From NCBI RefSeq assembly GCF_048569485.1, contig NC_134354.1, positions 440,303,279 to 440,367,278 of the forward strand: a stretch of 64,000 nt of DNA, given 5' to 3'. Position numbers and translations under genes: made by a program. Origin of the DNA: Anomaloglossus baeobatrachus. Lineage: Eukaryota > Chordata > Amphibia > Anura > Aromobatidae. Under the pieces are notes generated by a model. It was not told the origin of the DNA. It did no database searches and saw only the letters and a list, made by a program, of their open reading frames with translations. Below are positions 1-10,198 of the stretch, in pieces (position 1 is the stretch's first letter; every line of letters begins with the position of its first letter).

Positions 1-908
1 CCCGGCTAGGCTCAGGTGACACCACAGACAGAGAAGAAAGGATTCTAGGGCCACGGAAGGGCTTATTAGCTTGTGGCCTGTTCCACTAGAAGATCGGGTG
101 GAGGCATCTGGCTGCATTCGGGGACGGTCCCCAGACAGAAGGAAGAAAGACATTTCCTCATAAAGTGACACCGAGGCCCAGGGTGGCTGCAAGCGCCCAG
201 GGCCACAACCTGCCGTAGATCCCCTGGGAAGAGGGCAAGATTCCAGTCAGGCAAGCCCCCTTGACCAGATTCTATGGTAGAGGCCAAGACAAGTTCATCT
301 ATAAAAGTCAAGGCTGTGAAGTCAGTCGAGGAAAGAGACATAAAAGTGGTGCACCGGTATTAACCCTAAGAATTATCTGGATCGGTGGAGGTCCCTGACA
401 GTGAATTCCAGCACTCCAACGGCAACCAGTCTGCTGCAGCCCTGGCAACAGTGAGTAAATACCTTGAAACTGCAACTCCTGGTGTCACCTCCCTTTTATT
501 CTACACCGCACCACCATTGCATAGACTCTCATAAGCACCAACGGTTGCCCCGGGGTACCGCTCCACCTGTGGGGAGCAGAACCATCCCAGCTGCCATTAC
601 ATCAGCGCCGGAGGCCCCATCCAGCAGCGGCGGCTCCATAGCCGCAATCCACAGGTGGCGTCACGAATATAATTCCACAAACATTATAAATTACCATCAC
701 CCACAGCCGTCATATTAGTTGACCCCGCCAGGGTCACGGAGCCGGGCTCTCCCACCGCTGACTACCCCCCGGACTAGTCCGGCCCGGCACCGGGTGTCCC
801 AGAGCCTTGGGGTGGGCGAGTCAAGAGCGCCGCTAGCAGTGGTGAAATCTGCCTCTCATGGGCCTAATGTACAATAGCATCCTCAGCTTTCACAGGTCAG
901 CAATAGCT
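1..908. other. 5' flank, unclassified repeat-like DNA
   Basis: No convincing gene is visible. Short open frames lack recognisable domains. The stretch around 540-840 is GC-rich and contains short runs such as GCCGGGCTCTCCCACCGCTG that look like the interior of an old interspersed repeat, possibly an LTR fragment. I cannot name it. From about 841 the composition shifts to AT-rich just before the TTAA-flanked element at 913. Confidence 0.3.
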
Positions 909-1329
909 TTAAAGGGAAGGTGTCGACTAAAAAAAAAAAAAATTCAATAACTGAAAAAAATTAAAATATTAATATTTTAATGTTTTGTTTAAATATTATT
1001 TGTTTTCAATTGAGCAAAATATAGAAAAAAAATTTAAAAAGTTTGATATTTTCTACTCTTAAACACTAGGGGGAGCAGCTGCTGAAATACTGCTGTAAAA
1101 CTAGCTCACATTACAGCTGCAGTAAAAGTGGGCAGTCTGCTCTCCTGTGTGTGATGTCACAGCTCCCCCTTGCAATCTGGGTGTTTCCAAAATGATAAGG
1201 GAAGATGAAGTTTAGGATCACAGTGCAGAGCCATTTTGTTGGTGACCACACATGTCTAAAGTGTCACCAAGAACAGCTGCATTGTGCTCCCCACGTAGCG
1301 CTCTGCACGCCTCGGTCCACTACTACTCT

Positions 1330-1690
1330 GCCGCATGCACGCCTACCCGCAATGCTCTGCCACATGCACGCACACACACAATGCTCTGCCACAGGTACGC
1401 CCACCTGCAATGCTCTGCATGCACGCCCGCCCGCACTGCCACACGCATGCACGCACACAATGCTCTGCCACAGGCACGCACACCTGCAATGCTCTGCATG
1501 CACGCCCGCCCGCAATGCTCTGCCACACGCTCGCACGCACACACACAATGCTCTGCCACATACATGCACGCACGCACAATGCTCTCCACACGCACGCCTG
1601 CAATGCTCTGCTACATGCGCGCACACACACACACACAGAAATGCTCTGCCACACGCATGTCTGCAATACTCTAACACACACAGAGCCAGT
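1330..1690. repeat. Minisatellite of AATGCTCTGCCACA-type units
   Basis: Degenerate tandem units of roughly 25-50 bp are built from AATGCTCTGCCACA plus a variable CA/CG-rich spacer (GCACGCACACAC). At least ten copies of ATGCTCTGC are visible. Several long frames on both strands run through it only because stop codons are rare in the unit. It lies inside the TTAA-flanked element at 913-2402. Confidence 0.8.
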
Positions 1691-1915
1691 GTGTTTAAAT
1701 ACTATATACGGTGTGTACATACTGTGTGTGTGTGACCGAGCAGCAGGAGAGAGGAGGAGCCAGTGTGTGGATATACTATATACCGTGTGTACTGTGTGTA
1801 TATGCTGTGTGTGTGTGACTGAGCAGCATGAGGGAGGCGGAGCCAGTGTGTGTATATACTATATACTGTATGTAGTGTGTTTATATACTGTGTGTGTGTG
1901 TGACCGAGCACCCAG
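1685..1915. repeat. Tandem repeat, about 80-85 bp unit, three copies
   Basis: Three copies of a unit containing GAGCCAGTGTGT, then ATACTATATAC, a TGTGTGTG run, and GACCGAGCA or GACTGAGCA. It directly follows the minisatellite and lies inside the same DNA element. No coding signal. Confidence 0.75.
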
Positions 1916-2616
1916 CATGAGGGCGAGCGACTGCGGCAAGGAGAGCGGGGGGTAGGGGGGGTGCCTAGCGGCGGCACAGGGGGGTTTCATTGGAGACTGT
2001 AGCAGCGGTGGCGGGGGGAGGGGCACCGATACTCACACAGGCCAAACGGGTGACGGGGGAAAGTGCAGCATACAGCATACGCTGTGAGCTGCACAAAGAT
2101 GGCGCCGATCTGCTCCCTGTGCCGTGATCTGGACAGCCCAGGGTGTGCGTCCATTTCACAGCAGACACCTTCTCTGTTACAGTATAGGGTCGGAGTCCGA
2201 CCACGGTTTTCTATACCCAGGGGGCTGCCATAAAGGAGGTAACTGTCGTTACACAATGCAAATCCAATATGGCAGCCCCCAGTGCTTCAGTAAAACTAAA
2301 ATTAAGTAAAAACTAACTAAACAGTGAGTTTCATTTTGTACTAAAAATACTTGATTTCATAATCACTATTATTAATAAAAAAACAAAAAACGCATCTTCC
2401 CTTTAACCATCTCTTACGGGCCAAAGGGACCTTTGGAGCCTTCTAGGTCCCAAGTGCAACTGCATCCCCCATAGTTACTCCCCTGGAAACTGATAGGTGC
2501 TGGCCAGGTTCAGGCTATAACATGTGGATTTAATAAGATGGTTTTCTTATTGGCGTCTTGTATGCTAGCCTTAATGAAGGGCCCGCTGGATGTGTGCCAC
2601 ATAATGAATGAATTAG

Positions 2617-2884
2617 GCACCGGTGGCACAGTGGCTCTAGTGGTTAGTACTGCAGTCTTGCAGCGCTGGGGTCCTGGGTTCAAATCCCACCATCTGCGAG
2701 GAGTTTGTATGTTCTCCCTGTGTTTGCGTGGGTTTCCTCCAGGTTCTCTGGTTTCCTCCCACAATCCAAAGACATACAGATAGGGACTCTAGATTGTGAG
2801 CCCCAATGGGGACAGTGTTGCCAATGTATGTGAAGTGCTATGGAATTAATAGCGCTATATAAATGAATAAAATTATTATTATAA
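2617..2884 (+). mobile_element. tRNA-derived SINE
   Basis: The head resembles a tRNA gene: an A-box-like GGTGGCACAGTGG near 2622 and a B-box-like GGGTTCAAATCCC near 2676, the internal promoter of RNA polymerase III. A body containing TTTCCTCCCACAATCCAAAG follows. The tail ends in TAATAGCGCTATATAAATG and an ATT-type short repeat, typical of SINEs mobilised by a partner LINE. The sequence cannot fold as a complete functional tRNA, so it is a SINE rather than a tRNA gene. The exact family is not named. Confidence 0.75.
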
Positions 2885-3179
2885 TACCACAGCTGTGCGT
2901 CTCCGCCAGAAATGTTACTGAGTCAGGGGGTTGGGGTATGTTCTTATGCTTACTTCATTTTGAGTTAAAGAAACCATTGCCATAGTTTAAGCAGTTTTGC
3001 ACCAGAATTATGGCCCACACTCCATGATAAATGTTGGATCTATTCTGACACAGTTCCCTGATCCGCTTTTACCATTGTAAATACTGGCTGACACTTCTGC
3101 AGTACTATCATGAGGTAACCTGTGGATGGGGAACACTTATGGAGGCTCCTTTGCCTGCAATAATAATTGTGGCTGGAGC
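2885..3179. other. Upstream flank, no feature seen
   Basis: Mostly unique-looking AT-rich DNA between the SINE and the GC-rich promoter region. No reading frame, repeat or RNA gene can be supported. Confidence 0.4.
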
Positions 3180-3517
3180 ATTGTCATGAGGGCACCTCTC
3201 GCCGAGATTTTAGGGCTCGTTTTGTTTTCTTGCCAGTAGTAAAGATGGCGTCCCAGGGCCTTCCTGGCGCAGACGCCTCCCCTCCGCTGATTGGCCAGTC
3301 TCTCCAGCATGGCGGTGGACGTTGCACGTTGCAGCGTGTCGGGGGCGGGGTACGGGCGGCGTGCTGCTGTTACAAGTATCTGAGGAACTTTGGCGGGGAT
3401 CCTGCGGCTGCGTCACGTCAGGCTTTCTTTCTATTTTCGCGCGGGAAGCATCTTCGGTGCCCGGCAGGGAGCGGTCCTCGTTTCTGCTGGTGTCTGCCGT
3501 GTGGAAGAGGCGGGAAA
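3180..3517 (+). promoter_or_regulatory. rbbp7: Probable rbbp7 promoter and 5' UTR
   Basis: GC- and CpG-rich DNA immediately upstream of the rbbp7 start codon. It contains an inverted CCAAT box (ATTGG at 3290-3294) and AAGATGGCG near 3242, which resembles a YY1 site. No TATA box stands out, as expected for a housekeeping chromatin gene. The transcription start cannot be fixed from sequence alone. CpG-rich sequence continues into the start of intron 1, to about 4030, consistent with a CpG-island promoter. Confidence 0.55.
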
Positions 3518-3533
3518 ATGGCGAATAAAGAAA
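3518..3533 (+). CDS. rbbp7: rbbp7 exon 1 (coding part): N-terminus MANKE
   Basis: ATG at 3518 begins Met-Ala-Asn-Lys-Glu plus the first base of the next codon, then a consensus donor GAAA|GTAAGC. Joining to the exon at 10987 makes an ATG codon and gives [15 protein letters not shown]. Vertebrate RBBP7 begins [15 protein letters not shown] as I recall it. The short first coding exon with one base carried into the next codon fits this gene family. AAAATGGCG around the start also matches a Kozak/YY1-like context. The exon is far too short to be found by ORF length; the support is the exact join and the homology. Confidence 0.88.
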
Positions 3534-4413
3534 GTAAGCGGGGCCTATTAACGTTCTGGTGCCGGTTTACGGTCAGGTTACTGCGCCACGCGCTTTCATG
3601 GCCTCCGGTGTATGGGTCCCCGGGGCCGCCGTCAGCCTGGCTCTGTAAAGGGTCTGTCCGCCAGCATTGCCCCATTGTTCTATAGTGAGCGGCCGGACAG
3701 GTATCTGGGGAGCGGAGACCGCTCCGCCACATATTGGCCCCTGGTCATAGCTAGGGGAGCCGGCCATGTTTTGTTACCTGCTCTGCGGGACGGGCTTATT
3801 ATACGGGTTTGTGGGGAAAGTTTCAGGAAAACTGTTCCCTTCGTTAATCAGTGTCTGAGTCCAGTGGGCGGTCCTACTGTGATTGACAGGCGTCCCTGTA
3901 TGGCAGTCACTGGTGAGCCCGCCCCCTGGACTCCCGCATTTACCTACCATGAGTTCATTATGATTATAGCGCCTTTTCCAACACCTCGCCCTGCTCAGCT
4001 TCTCTACCGTGCTGCCCGCCGATCCCACTGCATGTACAGGGTCCCTTTAAAGGTGTTTGGGGTTTAACATTTTCTGCAGAATGCCCAGATTTACAGATAA
4101 AGGTAAACTGAGCCCCAGCAATCTCCAGCTAGTAACCCCTTTCTGTCTGATTTACACCATTTATAACTAAAGTGCTATGTGTTAACTTATTTTTCCTGAT
4201 GCAGTACATGTAAATGCTGACCTGATTGTGGAAACGTGCAGAAAGAAATTGGTTTATTGTATGGACAGCCAAACAGGACCATGTTGGCAAGAAGTGTGAT
4301 GCATGTGTGTGGATAATTTTGTGCAGTACTGCTATTCTTAAAGGGATTGTCGGCACAGGATGACTGTTTACACCAGGTACAGGCGCTTGGTGCAGCGTGG
4401 TGGGGCCTAACAT
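3534..4413 (+). other. Start of rbbp7 intron 1, CpG-rich then unique
   Basis: The first ~500 bases continue the CpG-rich promoter-proximal sequence. The remainder is unique-looking intronic DNA. Frames here have no recognisable domains. No repeat boundary is seen before the TTAA at 4414. Confidence 0.5.
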
Positions 4414-4491
4414 TTAAAGGGAACCCGTCACCAGATTTGGGGCCTATAGCCTGTGGCCACCACCAGTGAACTCTTATATACAGCATTCTAA

Positions 4492-4953
4492 GGCTAGTTT
4501 CACACTTGCGTATTTTTCCTTCAGTCGCAATCCGCCATTTTGGAAAACAGCGGAATCCATGAACGCATTCCGCTGCTTCCCATAGACTTGTATGGACGAC
4601 AGATTGCGACTGATGGACCTGCGTTGCTTCCGCTGGCCGACGCTGCTTTGTTTCCGCCGGGCGGAAGGAACGCAGCATGTAACGTTTTTCGTGAGTTAAA
4701 ATGATGCAGAGCGGCGGATTCTGTCGGCGTCCGTTGTTTTTATAATGGATGTCTACATTTGACGGATTCCGTTAATTAACGCATCCGTCTTAACACAACT
4801 GCGCATGCCCAGATGTGTAAAGTCAAGAAAAAAAAAACTAACGAATTCCGTTGTTTTGTACGATCCGTTGTGCCACTATATGCAACGCATCCGTTGCATC
4901 CGTCACACAACTCAATGCAACGGATACCGTTCAACGCAAGTGTGAAACTAGCC
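4492..4953. mobile_element. Harbinger-like MITE, GGCTAGTTTCACACTTGCG termini
   Basis: Terminal inverted repeats are GGCTAGTTTCACACTTGCG and its complement CGCAAGTGTGAAACTAGCC. The duplicated target is TAA at 4489-4491 and 4954-4956. A three-base TWA duplication is the mark of PIF/Harbinger transposons. The interior has repeated CCGTTGCATCC-type motifs and no coding capacity. Related copies are at 8993-10195 and 40871-41117. It sits in the palindromic left arm of the surrounding TTAA element. Confidence 0.7.
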
Positions 4954-5139
4954 TAACATGCTGTGTATATAAGAGCCCAGGCCGCTGTGTAGAGCATAAA
5001 AAAATACTTTATAATGCTCACCTAGGAGGTTGCTCCGGTGCAGACTAGTCAAATGGGTGGCGCTGTGCTTCGGGACCAACACCTCCTCTTTTAGCCATCT
5101 TTGTCCTCCTTCTGAAGTTGGCATGCATGACTCGTCTTA

Positions 5140-5712
5140 AGGCCGCTTTACACGCTGCAACAATGCTAGCGATGTCGCGTGCGATAACACCCGCCCCCGT
5201 TGTTTTTGCGATATCTGGTGCTTGCTGCTGTAGCGAACATTATCGCTTCGGCAGCGTCACACTCACATACCTTGTCAGCGACGTCGCTGTGACCGCTGAA
5301 CAATCCCTCCCTCAAGGGGGAGATGCGTTTGGCGTCATAGCAACGTCACTGCGGCGTCACACAGCGGCCGGCCAATAGAAGCGGAGGGGTGGAGATGAGC
5401 GGGACGTAACTTGCCGCCCACCTCCTTCCTTCCTCATTGCCGGTGGACGCAGGTAAGGAGATGTTCGTCGCTCTCGCGGTGTCACACGTAGCGATGTGTG
5501 CTGCCGCAGGAACGACGAACAACATCGTACCTGTGACAGCAGCGATATTAAGGAAAGGAGCAACGTGTCAACGATCACCGTTTTTTAACGATCTTTTGAC
5601 CGTCGCTCTTAGCTGTCACGCTGCGATGTCGCTACCAGCGCCAGATGTGCGTCACTAACGACGTGACCCCGACGATATATCGGTAGCGACATCGCAGCGT
5701 GTAAAGCACCCT
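5140..5712. mobile_element. Harbinger-like MITE, GCTTTACACGCTGC termini
   Basis: Left end AGGCCGCTTTACACGCTGC and right end GCAGCGTGTAAAGCACCCT are inverted repeats. Flanking TTA triplets are at 5137-5139 and 5713-5715. The interior is rich in GCGATGTCGC and TAGCGACATCG motifs arranged with dyad symmetry. No transposase. TTA duplications again point to PIF/Harbinger. Confidence 0.65.
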
Positions 5713-6086
5713 TTAGATCATCCACACTCACCAGCATTGAGGTCCTGTGCAGGTTCACTTTGATCTGCCCTGAGCAGGGCAGATCAAAGTATTGTAGTGC
5801 GCCTGCGCGGGACCGGCGAGCGTGTATGACTTGGGACGCGTCATGCACGAAGGCTTCAGAAGGAGGATGAAGATGGCCGAAAGAGGCGGCAGCCGACAAC
5901 GGAGACTCCCATCTGACTCAAATCCACCGCAGCGCGACCGTTGAGTAAGTTATTATAAAGTGAGTTTTACATTCTACATAGCGGCCTGGGTTCTTTTATA
6001 CAGCTTGTTAGAATGCTGTATATAAGAGCTCACTGGTGGTGGCCGCAGCTTGTAGGCCCCAAAACTAGTGACAGGTTCCCTTTTAA

Positions 6087-6674
6087 GGGAATCTTCCCAC
6101 CTACTGGTTTTCCCTTTGTCTGCTCTTTGGCTTTATGAAGTCAGTGCTTTCCATAAGAGGGTAAAGATAGATATGTGATGGGGAAACAAGTTAGGTGGGA
6201 AGGTGCGCTTAAATATTTGGCCATACAGTGATGCGGCTCTACTTGGATTGGACAGTCATTCTGTGCTGCTAGTCCCTTTAATGTCTTGCACGTGTTGTTG
6301 CACATTTGTACGAGTGTGTTGCCTGCACAGTGGCACCACTGATTATAAACTATGGAGGTGGATACTGCATGATTGAGCTTTTCAACTGACACAATTGCAT
6401 AATGGGCTTTATTTGGAAGTAGAGAACTGTATCTTAGGCTTTCAGACTTATCTGAGGCTAGCCATCTTTTTAGATACTGTCTGTAATTGACTTAAAAGTG
6501 AACCAATCACCAGAATTTTTTTATATAAGCTAAAGCCATTGCTATACTGGCGCCATCAGGCCGATTCTCTTCTCTACATACCTGTAATGGTCACCTCGGA
6601 TGTTTGGGTTTTGAAATCCAAGAAAGTAGTTTATAAAATTAGCTACTTGTTGAATGGCAGTTGCAATGGAGCAG
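6087..6674 (+). other. rbbp7 intron 1, no clear feature
   Basis: Unique-looking intronic DNA. A weak AAGTGAACCAATCACCAG after TTAA near 6491 resembles a decayed end of the AGGGAACC-type elements, but no convincing partner end was found. No gene or RNA is supported. Confidence 0.35.
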
Positions 6675-7415
6675 ATAATATATTCATAGTTATGCCCTCC
6701 CCCTGTTAGAATTAGCATAAGGCCAGGGCCACTCGGGGCACTAGTGCGATGCTCGCATGACACTCAGCTCGTGCTGGTAGTACAGCAGGAGCCGAGTGTC
6801 ATGCTAGTATGCCTGCGTCAGGTCCGAATGTGCGAGCGGACCTCAGCTGCGGGGAGCGGGCAGGTGCTGCCGAGGGGCGGGCTGGCACGGAGGAGGGGAG
6901 GGAGGGATTTCTCTCACTTTCACCTCCGTAGCCAGCTATTGCGATTCTCGCTCTGCATGCGCAGTACACCAATGTACCGCGAGTGCAGTGCGATTTTTCT
7001 CTCGCCCCATACACTTGAATGGGTGCGAGAGAAAAGAGTCTCGCATTACAGTCGCAGCATGCTGCGATTGTTTTCTCGGTCCGATTGGGGCTGAGAAAAT
7101 AATCGCTCATGTGCACTGACACACAGGCTAGAATTGGTCTGAGTGGAATGCGATGTTTTATCGCACTCCACTCGCACCGATTTTCTCGCCGTGTGGCTTA
7201 GGCCTAAGTATTATACAAACGATTCACTTTGTGTTTTTCAGGACCTGTGTGAGGTCATACCTATGTGACCAGAAGGGTCAGGGCCTCAGCCAACAAAGCT
7301 GGATACCAGATCGCAGGGGTATGACCTCACAAAGGTCCTGCAACAAAGTGAATCGTTTGTACAATACTTATACTAATTCTAACAGGGAGGGGATAACTGA
7401 ATATATTGGAGTTGA
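6675..7415. repeat. Foldback element (inverted repeat, ~110-bp arms)
   Basis: CCCTGTTAGAATTAG near 6700 and TACAAACGATTCACTTTG near 7214 pair with CAAAGTGAATCGTTTGTA near 7344 and CTAATTCTAACAGGG near 7373. Outer matches include ATATATTCATAG paired with CTGAATATAT. The left arm is interrupted by a separate MITE at 6721-7204; skipping it restores pairing (ATTAGCATAA joined to GTATTATAC). The superfamily is not identified because no clear target duplication was found. Confidence 0.65.
6721..7204. mobile_element. Harbinger-like MITE flanked by TAA
   Basis: Flanked by TAA at 6718-6720 and 7205-7207. The left end GGCCAGGGCCACTCGGGG and the complement of the right end, GGCCTAAGCCACACGGCG, are imperfect inverted repeats. 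The interior has GAGAGAAAAGAGTCTCGC-type dyads and no coding capacity. It splits one arm of the foldback element around it, so it is the younger insertion. Confidence 0.55.
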
Positions 7416-7696
7416 GAAGGAAAAAATACAGGGCACTACTTCCACATATATCTGTCAGTATTCACATTAAGCGGTTACCTACCTCATTCTGGTGTGACCA
7501 GCGAGGCTCAGCTAAAGGAAAATCTACTACAGCTACGTGATGCTCACTCCAAAACCAAGACAAAAAATCCATTATGCAAGTATGGAGAAAACAGAGCAGG
7601 CACTCACCGATTTTTGCTGCGTAGAAAAAAGCAGGCATTAATTCGTGCGCTGAAGTTACATATTGTGGCAAGCGGGGAGGGGGAGAGACAGGACAG

Positions 7697-7940
7697 CACT
7701 TTCCTTTTATTTTCATCGCTTTAAAAATGGATAGACAGCATCCACAAGGCACAGTGCATCCACAAGGCACAGTTCATCCAACGCGTTTCGACATAACGCA
7801 GTGTCGTTAGTTCTTATTCATGGATGAATAATCCATGAAGAAGAACTAAAGACACTGCGTTATGTCGAAACGTGTTGGATGAACTGTGCCTTGTGGATGC
7901 TGTCTATCCATTTTTAAAGCGATGAAAATAAAAGGAAAGT
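7697..7940. repeat. Near-perfect palindrome (foldback, ~100-bp arms)
   Basis: The left arm includes CTTTCCTTTTATTTTCATCG, then ATGGATAGACAGCATCC and CGTTTCGACATAACGCAG. The right arm carries their complements in reverse order (CTGCGTTATGTCGAAACG, then GGATGCTGTCTATCCAT, then CGATGAAAATAAAAGGAAAG). The loop is around TTCATGGATGAATAATCCATG. The left arm holds one extra ~20-bp tandem copy of CATCCACAAGGCACAGT. Transcribed within the intron it would form a long hairpin. No target duplication was recognised. Confidence 0.8.
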
Positions 7941-8639
7941 TTTTAAATCACCTGCCTGTGATCTGCTGGATTTTGTTACTTTGTATCTAACATGCTAAGG
8001 GGGCTGAATAGTAAGGGAAGCAACGTTCTTGCGACTAGCATACGATAAAAGATTTTTAGAAATACCTTTTCTAAAGTAGATGCAGGGATTAGGAATATGC
8101 ACCTAGAACTGCTCGTGGTTCTGGATGCATATTGCACCTGACAAGTTCCCTTTAATATAATGGGGGGGTGGGGGGGACTGCAAAATGTGAAAAGTAAATA
8201 CATGTTTATTCCAACAGTGATTATATGTTAAAATGGCCTATATTGTTTAAATTGTGTACATGTAAACCTATATTTTGGGAGAACTGCTCATATACAAATC
8301 TTTCTCGACTAATAAAACTTTGTACTGCCTTTTTGTTTTGTAATGGTTTTCAGTATGTTAATGCATTGTGTGTGTGTGTGTTCTTTTTACTCCCTTGTTT
8401 TGAGGTTATTTGTAACCGTGTCTAGCAATTTCAAACGTGTGGTGGAGTCTTTCACTTAAAGGTTCCACCCCCAAAAACCGTATAATTTCTTATTTAAACA
8501 GGGAATGTTTCTCTAGTATCCCTGAATAATGTACCAGGAATGTAATTTTAACAATAATGGAATCAAGCTTGTGCATATTTTAAAATCTGGAATACGGCTA
8601 GAAAGCTTCTTGCTTACAATAAAATGGTTTTCAACCTTA
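7941..8639 (+). other. rbbp7 intron 1, mostly unique
   Basis: Contains CCTGACAAGTTCCCTTTAA near 8137-8155, an isolated decayed end of an AGGGAACY-type TTAA element preceded by a small dyad (AACTGCTCGTGGTTCTGG). The rest is unremarkable AT-rich intron with short G and TG runs. Confidence 0.4.
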
Positions 8640-8992
8640 AAACTGTGGACAATGGTCCGCATGAAAGCCAATGAACGTTAAAGAACATTGTTGCCCGTCT
8701 GCAGTTTATTGAAGATTACTTGGCTTGGACAAGCCAGAAAGTTGATTCAACACTGTTCTGTAAATGACCAAAATAAAGTGTTTTGTTTTAAATGATACTT
8801 TTTAAAGAAGTGTTTGGAGACAGAAAACTTCATACTACCTGTAAAACATGGTGGTATTGGCATTATGGTTTGGGGCTGTTTTTCTGCATCTGGGCTAGGA
8901 CTGTTTGCCATCATTGATGGAACAATGAATTCTGAATTATACCAGCAAATTCAAATGAAAATGATAGAACATCTGTCCATTAGGGTACTTTC
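8640..8992 (+). pseudogene. Tc1-like transposase remnant, 5' part
   Basis: Translation around 8820-8990 gives VKHGGIGIMVWGCFSASGLG and, further on, EGTMNSE-like DGTMNSELY. These match the conserved middle of Tc1-family DDE transposases. Upstream, around 8690, ARLQFIEDYLAWTSQK resembles the ARLQFAKDHLDWT stretch of the same family. Frames are interrupted between these blocks, so it is a decayed copy. It is cut by the Harbinger-like MITE that begins at 8993 and resumes at 10199. Confidence 0.65.
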
Positions 8993-9215
8993 ACACTTGC
9001 GTTATTTTCCTTCCGTTACAATCCGCCCTTTTGGGAAACAGCGGAATCCGTTAACGGATTCCGCTGTTTCCCATAGACTTGTATGGGTGACGGATTGTAC
9101 CAAAAGGAGCTGCGTTGCTTCCGCTGGGCGACGCTCCGTTGCTTCCGCCCAGCGGGAGCAACGCAGCATGTAACGTTATTTTGAGCAGCGGAATCCTCTG
9201 GATTTCACTGCGCAT

Positions 9216-9258
<43 letters not shown>

Positions 9259-10195
9259 AACTTTATTTTGGCTCGCGGTGGCCGAACGTTCAGCTGAGCG
9301 CCCGGCTGCCGGCAAGCGACAGCGCTCAGCTGAATGACCGGCCACCAGCATGCCCGGCCGCCGGCAAGTCACAGCGCTCAGCTGAGCGCCCCGCCCGCCG
9401 GCATGCCCGGGCGCCGGCAAGTGACAGCGATCAGCTGATCACCCGGCGGCCGGCTGCAGGGAGCGATCAGCTGATCACCCGGCGGCCGGCTGCAGGGAGC
9501 GATCAGCTGATCACCCGGCGGCCGGCTGCAGGGAGCGATCAGCTGATCACCCGGCGGCCGGGAGCGATCAGCTGATCACCCGGCGGCCGGCTGCAGGGAG
9601 CGATCAGCTGATCACCCGGCGGCCGGCTGCAGGGAGCGATCAGCTGATCACCCGGCGGCCGGCTGCAGGGAGCGATCAGCTGATCACCCGGCGGCCGGCT
9701 GCAGGGAGCGATCAGCTGATCACCCGGCGGCCGGCTGCAGGGAGCGATCAGCTGATCACCCTGCGGCCGGCTGCAGGGAGCGATCAGCTGATCACCCGGC
9801 GGCCGGGAGCGATCAGCTGATCACCCGGCGGCCGGGAGCGATCAGCTGATCACCCGGCAGCCGGCTACTGGGAGCAATCAGCTGATCACCCGGCAGCCGG
9901 GAGCGATCAGCTGATCACCCGGCGGGCGGGAGCGATCAGCTGATCACCCGGCGGCCGGCTACTGGGAGCAATCAGCTGATCACCCAGCGGCCGGCTGCAG
10001 GGAACGATCAGCTGATCGTTCACTATAGTCTGCCGCTGGTAAAACCGGGAAAAAAAAAAAAAAAAAAATCAAAACGAATTGCGTTGTTTTGCAGCATCCG
10101 TTGCATCCGTTGTGTCACTATATGCAACACATCCGTTGCATCCGTTACACAACGCAATGCAACGGATACCGTTCAACGCAAGTGTGAAAGTAGCC
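8993..10195. mobile_element. Harbinger-like MITE with internal minisatellite
   Basis: Left terminus GGGTACTTTCACACTTGCG and right terminus CGCAAGTGTGAAAGTAGCC form an inverted repeat. The duplicated target is TTA at 8990-8992 and 10196-10198. Termini and subterminal CCGTTGCATCCGTT motifs match the family also seen at 4492-4953 and 40871-41117. The size (1.2 kb against about 0.25-0.46 kb for the relatives) is due to a poly-T run near 9221-9253 and the 29/36-bp minisatellite. It interrupts a Tc1-like transposase remnant. Confidence 0.75.
9420..10020. repeat. Minisatellite built on the palindrome GATCAGCTGATC
   Basis: About 18 tandem units, mostly 36 bp with some 29 bp, each containing CGATCAGCTGATCACCCGG followed by CGGCCGGCTGCAGGGAG or a shortened form. 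The core GATCAGCTGATC is a perfect 12-bp palindrome, and CGGCCG adds a second. Variants (GCAATCAGC, CGGCAGCCGG, GGCTACTGGG) are unevenly spread towards the right end. A relative at 40871-41117 carries only one AGCGATCAGCTGATT unit. Confidence 0.9.
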
Positions 10196-10198
10196 TTA

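Larger units (their letters stand above)
913..2402. mobile_element. TTAA-flanked non-autonomous DNA transposon, Kolobok/T2-like
   Basis: The element is bounded by TTAA at 909-912 and again at 2403-2406. Its ends are short inverted repeats: AGGGAAGGTG on the left, and the complement of AGGGAAGATG on the right. TTAA duplications with AGGRR-type termini are typical of the Kolobok/T2 MITEs of frogs; piggyBac also uses TTAA, so the superfamily is tentative. No transposase is visible. Both termini are followed by AT-rich subterminal DNA, and the middle carries two tandem repeats (1330-1690 and 1685-1915). Open frames across those repeats are by-products of the repetition. Confidence 0.6.
4418..6082. 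mobile_element. Kolobok/T2-like foldback element with two nested MITEs
   Basis: The left end AGGGAACCCGTCACC follows TTAA at 4414-4417. The right end is complementary (GTGACAGGTTCCC) and is followed by TTAA at 6083-6086. The inverted arms extend well inward: GGCCACCACCAGTGA on the left matches the complement of TCACTGGTGGTGGCC near 6030, and TATATACAGCATTCTAA near 4475 pairs with TTAGAATGCTGTATATA near 6008. Arms total roughly 170 bp once insertions are ignored. Two Harbinger-like MITEs (4492-4953 and 5140-5712) lie inside, so this element is older than both. No transposase is visible. Confidence 0.65.

Noticed and set aside
1205-1977. Several open frames of 90-206 residues on both strands with His/Cys-rich repetitive translations
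   Set aside because: They cover a CA/CG-rich minisatellite and an 80-bp tandem repeat; repetition without stops explains them in many frames at once, and no domain is present.
2617-2690. tRNA gene
   Set aside because: A- and B-box-like motifs are present but the acceptor and anticodon arms do not form and a SINE body with a short-repeat tail follows.
3518-3533. Assigning the host gene to rbbp4
   Set aside because: Exons 2 and 3 read [18 protein letters not shown] and [10 protein letters not shown], which fit RBBP7; RBBP4 differs at these places.
9420-10020. CRISPR-like array
   Set aside because: Units are directly contiguous without unique spacers, and the array sits inside a eukaryotic MITE; it is a minisatellite.
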